In this document: positions 28,632 through 38,957 of the stretch, piece by piece
Layout of the letters: each line of letters starts with the position of its first letter
Numbering within the stretch: the first letter of the stretch is position 1
Source of the DNA: Synechococcales cyanobacterium CRU_2_2
GTDB lineage: Bacteria > Cyanobacteriota > Cyanobacteriia > PCC-9006 > JAAUQQ01
Assembly (NCBI GenBank): GCA_012034805.1
Contig: JAAUOP010000005.1
Coordinates: forward strand, 1-64,000
Reading direction: 5' to 3'
DNA length: 64,000 nucleotides
Notes under the pieces: model-generated
The model's database searches: none
Seen by the model: only the letters and a program-made list of their open reading frames with translations
Told to the model about the DNA's origin: nothing
Translations under genes and position numbers: made by a program

Positions 28632-29360
28632 ATGACACGACGAACGAGGCGATCGCGCTGTTGCCTGTCCCTAGGGCCACTCGCCGGGATCAACTGGCGG
28701 GAAGTGGGCTTGGCCTACCAAACCTTTCTGAGCGATGCAGGGGTGGGGATTCGGCATATTCTGCGAGCGCAGCGGCATAGCCGTTGGCAGGGCTGGGTGA
28801 ACCGGCGCTTGACCAACCAGGCGGTTCATTTGGCCGGACGGACGATCGCGATCGATCTCACGGCATTAAGTCAACTTCCTGCCGAGAGCCTGGGGGGTTC
28901 CTATGCTCGACATATGCTCCGGGTGGGATTGGATCCGAAGGCATTTTTGTTCCCAGAAGATGACTGGTTGGATCAGCGCATGGCAATCGGCCACGACATC
29001 TTCCATGTGATTGCCGGGTTTGATGCCCACCCCCTTGGGGAGTTTGGCGTCGCGGCGTTTACCCTGGTGCAGTATTGGGATTTCTTGAATGTCTTTGTCT
29101 TGTCCTTTGTGCCCCTGAGCCTAACGAATCCGCGCTGGACTGGGCCCCTCCTGCGCAACCTGCTGCGGGGCTTGCGGATGGGTAAGACCTGCCAGCCGGT
29201 GATTGCCTATGCAGTGGAAGATAATTGGGAAAAACCGCTGAGTTTGGTGCGGCAGGAGTTAGGCATTGCCAGCTATTTTCGGAATCACACGCCAACGACC
29301 CGCGTTGGTGCAGCCCGCCCTAAACGGCATCTGCCAAGTGCCTCTGCACCACGCTTTTAG
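28632..29360 (+). CDS. Coq4-like protein
   Basis: HDIFHVIAGFDAHPLGEFG matches the Coq4 HDxxHx11E signature. Confidence 0.85.
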   Translation: MTRRTRRSRCCLSLGPLAGINWREVGLAYQTFLSDAGVGIRHILRAQRHSRWQGWVNRRLTNQAVHLAGRTIAIDLTALSQLPAESLGGSYARHMLRVGLDPKAFLFPEDDWLDQRMAIGHDIFHVIAGFDAHPLGEFGVAAFTLVQYWDFLNVFVLSFVPLSLTNPRWTGPLLRNLLRGLRMGKTCQPVIAYAVEDNWEKPLSLVRQELGIASYFRNHTPTTRVGAARPKRHLPSASAPRF

Positions 29361-30033
29361 GGATTCGGACAATCCTCTCCGCCTCGGTCGTCTCAGGGTA
29401 TTCTTGAGAATATTCCACCCAGAGCATCGGGCGATGAGCTTCGCCCGGCATCGCAGCAGTATCCTCAAACCCGGCCACCTCAGCCCGGACAAACTGCCAC
29501 GTCTGTCCGATGGTATAGCAACCAAATATCTCCTGGCGATTAGCTTTGCCCAGCTCCGAAGGATCGCCTCTATTCCGCCGCCAATTTTGCCAAGCACCGC
29601 ATAGGATTTGCCCATAAAGCCGAAAAATCGGGTTCTCACCATCGATCCCTCGTTTTGCCTCAACCATCACCAAATAAGGAGCAGTGATTCGTCCTGCAAT
29701 GCCGCGCCCCAACACCCCATCCGCAATACCATCCAACTCAAACTGAGCGTACTGGGCACTGAGCGGCACCTCTGTCCAGGCTTCAATATTGCCCTGCTCC
29801 GCTAGCAAAAATAGCGGGAAAATTGCTTTGCCCCAAATGGTGGCCTCGTTGAACAAGTTGGTTGAGCTTTTGCGCAGACAGTGGACGATCGCCTCGATCT
29901 GCTGCTGCTCGTCTTCCCTTAAAACAATGTGATCGACGTCGAGCCAAGGGTAGTCGGCAATAGGGTGCTCTTCAATATCAACGACGCTCTGGAGCGAATC
30001 CAAATCAAGCGCTGAAAGCTTCAGCCTTTTCAT
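29320..30033 (-). CDS. Conserved hypothetical, possible PD-(D/E)XK-type fold
   Basis: ELDGIADGVLGRGIAGRITAPYLVMVEAKRGIDGENP: D...E-x-K arrangement. Confidence 0.5.
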   Translation of the reverse strand: MKRLKLSALDLDSLQSVVDIEEHPIADYPWLDVDHIVLREDEQQQIEAIVHCLRKSSTNLFNEATIWGKAIFPLFLLAEQGNIEAWTEVPLSAQYAQFELDGIADGVLGRGIAGRITAPYLVMVEAKRGIDGENPIFRLYGQILCGAWQNWRRNRGDPSELGKANRQEIFGCYTIGQTWQFVRAEVAGFEDTAAMPGEAHRPMLWVEYSQEYPETTEAERIVRIPKSVVQRHLADAV

Positions 30034-30333
30034 GAAATGCGTCCTGGGGTTTTGAAGCAGAATCGACTCAGAAAGATTGCAGCATCAAATCGCAACACTA
30101 CCGATTTTACTTTAACCGGCTGAACAATGAATGGCTGAACCCAGAGGAAAAGGGTTCGGAAAACAAATACTCGCCCAGAAGAGAGCCAGAAAACCAGTCC
30201 CGCGATCGCCTCCCAGCGCCTCCAAAGCATCAAGGGATCCCCGTCCCTGCTTTGCCGGAATCTTTGTCCCGGAAATCACCCCAGCGCAAAATTCACTCTT
30301 AAGATAGGGGGGTGATTTTCTCTGCATCTGCCC

Positions 30334-32427
30334 ATGGCCACGCCCCGCCTCCATCCCGACACCGTCGAAGCGGTCAAACAACGGGCAGACATTGTCGATG
30401 TCGTCTCCGAGTATGTGGTGCTCAAGAAGCGCGGTAAGGATTTTGCAGGGCTTTGTCCGTTCCATGACGACAAAAATAACCCCAGTTTTACGGTGAGTTC
30501 CGCCAAGCAGTTTTACTACTGTTTTGCCTGCGGGGCCGGGGGCAATGCGATCAAGTTTTTGATGGAGCTGAACAAAACCAGCTTTAGCGATGTTGTCTTG
30601 GGGTTAGCCAACCGCTACGGCGTGCCAGTGCAGACCCTCGAGCCCGAAAAACGCCAGGAACTCCAACGCAAACTGTCATTGCGGGAACAGCTGTACGAAA
30701 TCTTGGCGGTGACCTCGAAATTTTATGAGCATGCTCTGCACCAGCCGGAGGGAGAGGCGGCGCTGGGCTATCTAAAGGTGCAACGTCAGCTAGACAATGA
30801 CACGATTCAGCGCTTCCAGTTGGGCTACGCATTAGCGGGCTGGAGTACGTTGTTTAGCTATTTGACCGAGCAAAAACGCTATCCGGTGGCCCTGGTGGAG
30901 CAAGCAGGGCTGATTGTCCCTCGAAAAAACGGTGATGGCTGGTATGACCGATTTCGCGATCGCCTCATGATCCCCATCCACGACATCCAAAGCCGGGTGA
31001 TTGGCTTTGGTGGACGCAGCCTGGGCGACGAGCAGCCCAAATACCTCAATTCCCCCGAAACCGAGCTGTTTGACAAGGGCAGTCTACTCTTTGGTCTGGA
31101 CAAGGCCCGCAGCCAGATCGCCAAGGACGATCGCGCGGTCATTGTCGAAGGCTATTTTGATGTGATTGCCCTCCACGCCGCAGGCGTTACCAACGCTGTC
31201 GCGGCCCTGGGTACCGCCCTGGGGCTCAACCAAGTCAAACTGCTGCTGCGCTACACCGAATCAAAGCGAATTATCCTCAACTTTGATGCGGATCTTGCAG
31301 GCAACAAAGCCGCCGAGCGGGCCATTGGCGAAGTGGAAGACTTGGCCTACCAGGGGCAAGTGGAATTGCGCGTACTCAATCTGCCCGGTGGCAAAGACGC
31401 CGATGAATATCTCAAGACCCACTCCTTGGGAGACTATCTCGATCTGCTCGACAAGTCGGAGCTGTGGATCGACTGGCAAATCAAGCGAGTGCTGTGGGGA
31501 CAAGACCTCAAGAAAGCGGATCAATTTCAGCACAGCATTCAGGGGTTGGTCAAACTGCTGGGAAATTTGCCAAATACGCCGATTCGAACCCACTATATCC
31601 ACCGCTGTGCAGAGTTGCTCAGCCAGGGCGAGGGGCAGATGGCGCTGCGACTGGAAGAGGATTTGCGATCGCAAGTACGCGGCCAACGCTGGCATGGCAA
31701 GTCCAAAAAATGGGAGCGTCCCGGCGACTACACCGCCCGAGAATTGGCAGAATCCCAGCTTCTACAAATTTATCTCCACTGCCGGCTACAACGTCTGGCG
31801 GTGCGTCAAGCCATGCGCGAGCGGGATTTGACTAATTTTACCTTCCAAGCCCACCGGTTGTTGTGGGGAACCATTCGCCAGGCGGAATGGCAGCAGTTGA
31901 GTGAGGCGCTCGGTTCCAAAATTGCTGAGTTTGACCCGGACGACCTCGCGCAGCTCCAAGCCCTAGGCGAAATATTCACCGACCTCGACTTGCTCACGCC
32001 TCTGCGCGAAGCGATCACGGACATTCCCCCCGAGGCGACGCCGATGGTCATGCGGGTGCTGTATCTCGATGAAAAAACACGCCTCGACATCGCCCGTCCG
32101 GCGCTGGTGATCCGTGCGGCAGTGGCGACCCTAGAGCGAATCACGTCAGAAAAGCGCTATCGGCATTTGCTCGACTCCTGGAAGCGTCAGCCAGTACAAA
32201 CGATCGAGCATTGCATTGGCCAACTCCTCACCCAGGGCTTAGCAGAGGGAGAGGATGCAGACGAGCAAATCGAAAAGTTGTATGCACAACTCAATGAAGA
32301 AGTGCTGCAATTTCAAAAGCTATTTTATGATGAGCGGCGCTATCTAGAGGTGTTGGATCAACAACGGCGATCGGATTCTCTGGAAATTCTGAGAACGCCG
32401 TTGGCGTTGGTGGAAATTGAGGGGTGA
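30334..32427 (+). CDS. dnaG: DNA primase
   Basis: CPFHDDKNNPSFTVSSAKQFYYCFACGAGGNAIKFLM zinc finger; Toprim VIVEGYFDVIALHAAG. Confidence 0.97.
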   Translation: MATPRLHPDTVEAVKQRADIVDVVSEYVVLKKRGKDFAGLCPFHDDKNNPSFTVSSAKQFYYCFACGAGGNAIKFLMELNKTSFSDVVLGLANRYGVPVQTLEPEKRQELQRKLSLREQLYEILAVTSKFYEHALHQPEGEAALGYLKVQRQLDNDTIQRFQLGYALAGWSTLFSYLTEQKRYPVALVEQAGLIVPRKNGDGWYDRFRDRLMIPIHDIQSRVIGFGGRSLGDEQPKYLNSPETELFDKGSLLFGLDKARSQIAKDDRAVIVEGYFDVIALHAAGVTNAVAALGTALGLNQVKLLLRYTESKRIILNFDADLAGNKAAERAIGEVEDLAYQGQVELRVLNLPGGKDADEYLKTHSLGDYLDLLDKSELWIDWQIKRVLWGQDLKKADQFQHSIQGLVKLLGNLPNTPIRTHYIHRCAELLSQGEGQMALRLEEDLRSQVRGQRWHGKSKKWERPGDYTARELAESQLLQIYLHCRLQRLAVRQAMRERDLTNFTFQAHRLLWGTIRQAEWQQLSEALGSKIAEFDPDDLAQLQALGEIFTDLDLLTPLREAITDIPPEATPMVMRVLYLDEKTRLDIARPALVIRAAVATLERITSEKRYRHLLDSWKRQPVQTIEHCIGQLLTQGLAEGEDADEQIEKLYAQLNEEVLQFQKLFYDERRYLEVLDQQRRSDSLEILRTPLALVEIEG

Positions 32428-32924
32428 GCGATCGAGCTCATCGCGCGGATAAAATCCTCTAAAGCTTGGGTAATATCCTGCTGGGTATCTAAATGCGTGA
32501 CCCACAACGCTTCCTCAACCGTAAACTCCTCCGCAGCAGCAAACTGCGCCACCAATAAATCCGCAGTTGCACCAAAAACATCTTCCACTGCGCTGGTGTA
32601 AGCGCTCCTGTAAAACCTCCAAAGGCGCTTCACAGGATAGGATGGCGACCAGAATTCCCGCACGCTGCGCCCGCGCCAAAACCGCGTGGCGCTCCGCCAC
32701 GCGATCGTACTTGGCATCCAAAATCACCGTTTCCCTAAGCTCAGCCAACATGAGTCCCAGCTCCAACAGCCTTGCATAGGTTTTCTGACCCATTTCGGGA
32801 CCATAAAGCTCTGCGCGCCAGAAACATCCAAACCATCTCGCGCCAAGAGCGAAATCCCTGCCAGATGCTTGCGCACGGCATCAGGGCGAATTTTAACCGC
32901 TTCTTTTGACCTATACCTTGCCAT
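32411..32924 (-). pseudogene. Decayed P-loop kinase (COG0645-like), truncated and frameshifted
   Basis: Segments in changing frames: ARYRSKEAVKIRPDAVRKHLAGISL / EMGQKTYARLLELGLMLAELRETVILDAKYDRVAERHAVLARAQRAGI...PLEVLQERL / VEDVFGATADLLVAQ...EEALWVTHLDTQQD; P-loop absent. Confidence 0.65.
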
Positions 32925-35900
32925 TCGCCTCGCTGAGCTCCAAGCTTACGGCAGTTGTGCGGCCAAATTCCTCCGGTGCGTATTGCAGTTCGGCGGTGGC
33001 ACCGGGCCAGAGGAATTTGCCAGGGGTGACAGAACGCACGAGGTAATGGAGATTGTAAACGCCGGGGTCGAGATGGGTCGCATAGGCGAGGATGCGATCG
33101 CGATAAATCCTCTGATAGTCAATCTGCCAACTATCGGGTTGTGCCTTCAGGGCCTGGGTTGAGGTTTGAAAACTCGTATCCACGGCCTCTAAGCCTGCAG
33201 GGAGAGGGTCTGTAATCATCACATGATCAACAGGATGATCTGCAATCACTTCTAAAGCAATATCAAACACTTGGCCCACGGGCAGCTTGATAGGGGCCTT
33301 CGCGGGTTGTAAACCGAGTTGATGCAACACCTCTGATTGGTTGGCTGGATAGAGCTTGCGGGTGATGCGCAGACCGTTCAGCCGACCGGGTGGATTATCC
33401 TTGGGCCGATAGCGATAGGCCGATAGGTAGTGGAGTTCGCCGTTACCGGACTGGTTTTTCCCAGATTTATTCAGCTGCAATTGGGACGATCCCTGAGGTA
33501 GGTCAGCCATCGGAATCGAGAAGCTTGCACTGGCAGCTTTATCACCCGAAAAAGCTCGCGTTGCGATCGTTTTGCCCGCGAGCTGAACCGTGACATCAAA
33601 CTCGGCTGGTGCGGGTAGGCGCTGGGCGTAGGCCACAAGGGCCGTAAGCGCTTGAGCGTTGTTGTAGCGGCTCCCCCAAGTTCCGGCTTGCCGCTGGGCG
33701 AGTAGCCCTGCCACCAAACGACTTAACCGTTCTGGCTTCGCCTTGCGCGCCACAAAGAGTTGCAGCGCTTCAGCCTGGGCCACCGTCGGAGAACTGAGCC
33801 ACGACCATTGCTGAGGTGCACTCACCGTAGCAGTGCGTCCCGTTTCGTAGATTGTTTCCTGGAGTTGAGTCGCGAAGGTATTGGCTTCAGACTGCCAATC
33901 CTGGAGACGAGTCAGATGTCGCGCCAACTTGAGCTGCTCGGTCAGGTCAAAACTGTCCCGTCGTCCATACAACCAGGGTACATATTGGTTGCGCACGTCG
34001 CCGAGATCTGCCAAGGCGCTCAGGGCTTCGAGTCGGACGAGTCTTTGCAGCTTGCATCCTGGCAGAAGTCGTACTGGCCCGGATCCGCGAGGAGTTGGTT
34101 GAGGTAGGTTTTGCTACGGCTCAGCAGACCTGCTTCCATGGGAACCCCCGCCGCCTGAGCCCGAGCCAGCACACTGGCCACATAGGGCGTCACAAAGGGA
34201 TCTGAGCGTGTGAGCCCCGGCCAAGCCGCGAAGCCACCATCCCCTTGCTGGAGTGCCTGCAACTGTTTGAGTGCCTGTGAGATCTCGGAGTCGAGGTTGA
34301 TCTGGGTGAGAGACTGGTTGTATCGCTGGGAAAGAACCTTGAGTTGAGTTGCGATCGCAACCCGACTGGCCAAACTTTCCAAGCAAGGCCAATCGTCTGC
34401 CTCCAAGCTTTCCTGGGCCGGGAGCTTGAGATCGTTGAGGAGATTACTTGCGATCGAGATCTCCAAGCCCCCCGTGTCCTGGGCCACATCAGACGCGACT
34501 TGCAATGCAATGGTGACGGAATCAGTGGTGGTACCCGCTTCCACCACCTGTTCAGTCGTCTCCAAGGATTTGATAGCCAGCGGAACCGTAAAGGCATCGC
34601 CTTCGGCTCCAAGCTGGCTGCGAAACTCAACCTTGGCTTCTCCGGGTTGCTTGGCCACCATGGTGAATCGATAGGCTGCTGTACCCGTAGGGGCTTTAGA
34701 CGTTTGTGTTTTGCTGTCGGATGGATTGGCAAACTGGAGACCGTTACTCAGTTGGCCTGTGAACTGTAGTTTCCCATTGGTGTTCGCTCGATTAGTGATG
34801 GTGATACCGGCTTCGAGGCGATCGCCCTGGCGCGCAAACGGTGGCAAGAGGGGATTGCTAATCAGCGGCTGGGTCGCCACAAACGTGGCATCGCCCTGGC
34901 CAAAGTTTAGCTTGCCGTCGGTGGCGACGACCATTGCCCGCCAAGTCGTCAAATCATCTGGGAGCTTGAAGCTGATCTTTGCCTGACCCTGTGAGTTTGC
35001 CAACACAGATCCACTGAAATAGGCCAAGGCAGGAAAGTCTTCGCGCAGACGTGTACTGGCTGCGCCATTGGAAAAACCACCACCGTAGCCCCAACCCTTT
35101 TCTAGAGGAGAGGCCAAAGGACTTAGGGCAACATCCTGGCGATTGTCAGCAAAACGGGTCGAAATCGGTTGCTCGGCGTAGACGGTTTTGACTAAATCCG
35201 GTGGGCGATAGCCGCTGAGCTGAAGCACAGCTTCGTTCACGACCATCACTGTGAATTGCCCAGCGACAGGTCGGTTGTTGTTGTCCTTGAGGCTGAGGCT
35301 GAGGGTTTCGGTGCCAGCTGGTTTGATTTCAGCTTGCTCAGGTTGCACCGTCACTTGTAAATATTTGCTGTCTAGACGGGTGCTAAACGGGGCAAAACCG
35401 ATGCTGGAGAGATTTTCTAAGCTTCCTGGTTCGCGGCCTTCAAGGTTTTTGATGGTTTCGAGGGGCTCGCCTCGACGCACTAGCACCGCTTCCACTGCGG
35501 CATTGGGCAACATGTCTGGTGTCACGGTGAACTGAACTTGGGGTGCACCACCAGTTACGCGGGTTCGGGACTCATAGAGAGGACCATGGCGAAGCACCGA
35601 GAAGTAGAGATCGGCGTCGGGGTAGGGGGATTGAATCAGGGCAGTGGCGGTTTCTCCGACCTGATAGCTGTCCTTGTCAAGCTGGATCGTCAATCGATTG
35701 TTGTTGTAGCGACCACCCCAAAAAACTGGAGCGGCCCCTGTGGCCCAAAGGTGCAAGTCGGTCGCCGTTTGTTCTCCCTTAGCCTGGGGAAAGTTTGCCC
35801 GTAGGCGATAGCTACCCGAGTCAGGGGGCGTGAGTTTGGCCGTTTGGACGGTTGACTTGGAACGAAGCTCGGTGGTGGCAACGGTTTCGTACTCTACCTG

Positions 35901-38816
35901 ATCCACGGGGATGCGGCTGCCTTCGATCACCTGGGTGACTTTGCTGTAGGTGGCTTTTTGGAGTTCGAGGTTGACCATTTGACCGGCGATCGCCTCTCCC
36001 TGCACATCCGTCACAATTACCTGTACCGCAAATTCTCGGCCTGCATCCGCGACAAAATCACCCTGCAGGCCAATCAGCTTCTCGCTGGGCAGCGCGACAA
36101 AGTTTCGGGAACCTGCCACGGACAGGTTTGACACGTCAGCAACCTCCGCATCCACCCGGTAGGTCATCGGGTAGGGCAAGTCCTCTTCGACGGCAATACT
36201 GAGGCTGTTGCTGCCACGACTGTCGAGTTTGGCGCTGGTTTGCAAGACATCGCTAGATCGCGTTGGTTTTTCCTCGGGCCAGTTCCAGTGACGGCCAAAG
36301 CTAAACTTGTCCCAGCCGTTGGGGGCGAAGTCTGTGGGTTGGCGAGTGACATAGTAAGCAACATTGGCATCTTGAACGGGGGGACCAAACAGATAGTTGC
36401 TTTGGGTGATTGCAGTTACGGTTTCGCCCAAGTTGACGAGGGTTTGGGTATCGGTGGGTGAGCCGCTGGGTACGTCTTTGTTGGATGAGGGCTGGCTTGG
36501 CGAACGCTTGTCCTGGGAGGCTTTTCCGAGGGACAGATCAACTTTGAAATTCGGCGGCTTGAACTCGGCCACGCGAAACTCGCCGCGAATCTCTACCCCG
36601 GCATCACTCTTGGCCTGAATGACATAGTCGCCTAAGGTTTGGGGCTGGCCAACCGTCCAATCTACGGCAAAGGTACCAAACTGATTCGTGGTTTGTTTGC
36701 CCAGATCAATCGTATTTCCCTCGGGATCTTGAATGGAAACGGCATAGGCAACTTGTTTGTCTTGGGTCAGGACGCCGTTTTTGAGATAGTCTGCGACACC
36801 CGTGAACCAAGCAGTTTCGCCGGATTGGTAGAGTTGGCGATCGGAAAAGATTACCCCCCTCGACTGAGGCTGGTTGTCTTCCCAGTCAGCGTAGATGCCG
36901 TAACCGTAGGAGCCGCTGTAGGGCTGAGTTTGGACAAAGGCCCAGTCTGGGTTGGCGGGATTTTCACGAGCAATCACGAGCAATTGAGGCGCTTCTGCAA
37001 ACTTTGTTCCCCCCGCCATGCAGGGTTTCAGCACCGCTGTCGCTAACCGTAGAACACCGTTGGCGTCGGTCTTGCCCGTGGCACAAGCTTTGGGCGTTCC
37101 CTTCGTTGAGCGCTCTAGCTCAGACTGATAGAGTTCCACGGCGGCAGCAACCACGGGCGAGCCATCCGAGAGGTGATGCACCTGCACCAGGCCCGAGTCG
37201 GGAAACCACTGGGCAAAGACACCCAGGTTGGTGAGTTGCACGAGCCCGTAGAAGCTCGGTTTCTGGGGCTCGCCTTCCACGGTTATGGTGCGGGCCTGCA
37301 CGCCATAGGCCACCATGCCGGTGGGGCCTGAGAGCTTTTCCCGGAGTGGGATGGCGCTTTCGATGATTTCGTTTTGTTTTCCGGCAACGGCGATCGTTTG
37401 CCATTGGCTAGCATCGGGCAACAGATTGACGCGATCCTCACGGCGATAGGCTCCTTCGGTGTAGATCAAATCCGTGGGCTGAACCGGCACAAATGCTGCC
37501 TGATAGCTGCCTTCGGGCAGATTGACGGTCGAAATATTCAGTTGTAGGTCTTGCTGGGTCGGAAAGATATTCAGCCCAGACGGAGCCCAGAGATCGGCGG
37601 AGAGATCACCGGTGCGGTATTGGACAGTGACGGGCTGACCGAGGGTCTGGCCAAACTGATCAGTTAGATCTGCCCCCAGGGTAAAGGTGTAGTCAGTTGC
37701 AGGCTCCAGTGCCCAGGGATTGAGACTAATCGCGCGATCGCCATCATAGGTGCGCAGCAACTCGGGGGCTTCCTTGGGCGGGGGGCTGACCGTGATCGCC
37801 TTGAGGGCAGACTCGGCGACAAGACCATTGTTAAATTTGAGTTCCCCCAGGCCCGTGGTAAACCGACCCAAAGCTCCACCCTGGCCCGAGGCGCTGGTTA
37901 AGCCTTCAAAGGCAAGGGGAGCATAGGTTTCGATCTGGCGGGTGAGCTCCGGCTTGCTGGTGAGGCGGAGGTTGCCTTGGGCGGGGCGGAGGCCGGGGGT
38001 AAAAGCGAGGACATAACGCGTGGCCTTGTCGAGCGATCGCTTGGGCGTAATCGTATAGTGCCAAGGCTTGAGTGCCGGATCAAAGGTTTCGCTCGCCGTC
38101 TCAAAATTGGCGTCGTCGTCAGTTTCGCTCGCGGTACTCTCTTCTACCTGGGCAACAGTGACGGGAATGGCTTGGTCTTGTCCCTCTGGTGTGAGACGAA
38201 GATGTGCTTGGAGCGAGGTGAGGTCAAGGGCAGTGTTGGCATTAAAGCTGAGTTTAGGCTGCCGTTCTGAAGGATCGAGCTGGGCATCTGTGCCGCGTTG
38301 AATACCGGGTAAATCGGTGAGTTTGATCGGCTCTGTTGTGAAAGTCCAGGCGAGATCTTGGGTGAGCTGGTGGCCTGCTAAATCGCTCAAGCCGGACTTG
38401 AGGGTGACCCGAAAGCGTGTGGCTTTGGGGAGGGCGCGATCGCCCTCAAATCCGACCATGCGCGGCGTCAAAAAGCGAAATTTCCCTGGGATTTTAGGCG
38501 CAAATTCAAACTGTTTGAGCAGCGCCTGCTGGGTCGGACTCTCTAGACTTTCGAGTGGAATCAGGGGCGATTTGAAGCGAATTCGCACCTGGGCTAAGGT
38601 TTTGGCTTCGCCGGTCGGGCTAATGGCTTCAATCCAGTCGGGTAGCGTTGGATCCGCAATTTCGGCAACTTCGGCCAAGGGTTCTAGGGGAATAGAGGCA
38701 TCGGGTGTTGGGCCATTGATCGACGGGCGACTGAGATTGCAAGCGGTAAAGAGCAACGCCAGGGCGAGACCAATCAATCCATATTTCAATCTTTTCCAGC
38801 CGCGCTGATGCACCAT
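32911..38816 (-). CDS. Bacterial alpha-2-macroglobulin family protein (lipoprotein-like N-terminus); apparent 1-nt deletion at ~34038-34050
   Basis: GLALALLFTACNLSRP; VFSDRQLYQSGETAWFTGV; PDDLTTWRAMVVATDG; ORFs 34020-38816 and 32911-34014 join as CQDASCKDS-VRLEALSALADLGDVRNQYVPWLYGRRD. Confidence 0.88.
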
Positions 38817-38873
38817 TTTTTTAGCCTCCCAGGCTATGACCCATGGGCCACTTCCCCCGTGATAGCCTAATTG

Positions 38874-38957
38874 ATGTCTGATCTGAAACCCATCGGTACA
38901 ATTCTTATCGGTACCATTTTTGTCGGCCTACTATCGCTGGTCGTTTGGTTGATTTGA
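38874..38957 (+). CDS. Possible 27-aa single-TM microprotein
   Basis: MSDLKPIGTILIGTIFVGLLSLVVWLI*, between a2m and pbpC genes on the opposite strand. Confidence 0.3.
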   Translation: MSDLKPIGTILIGTIFVGLLSLVVWLI

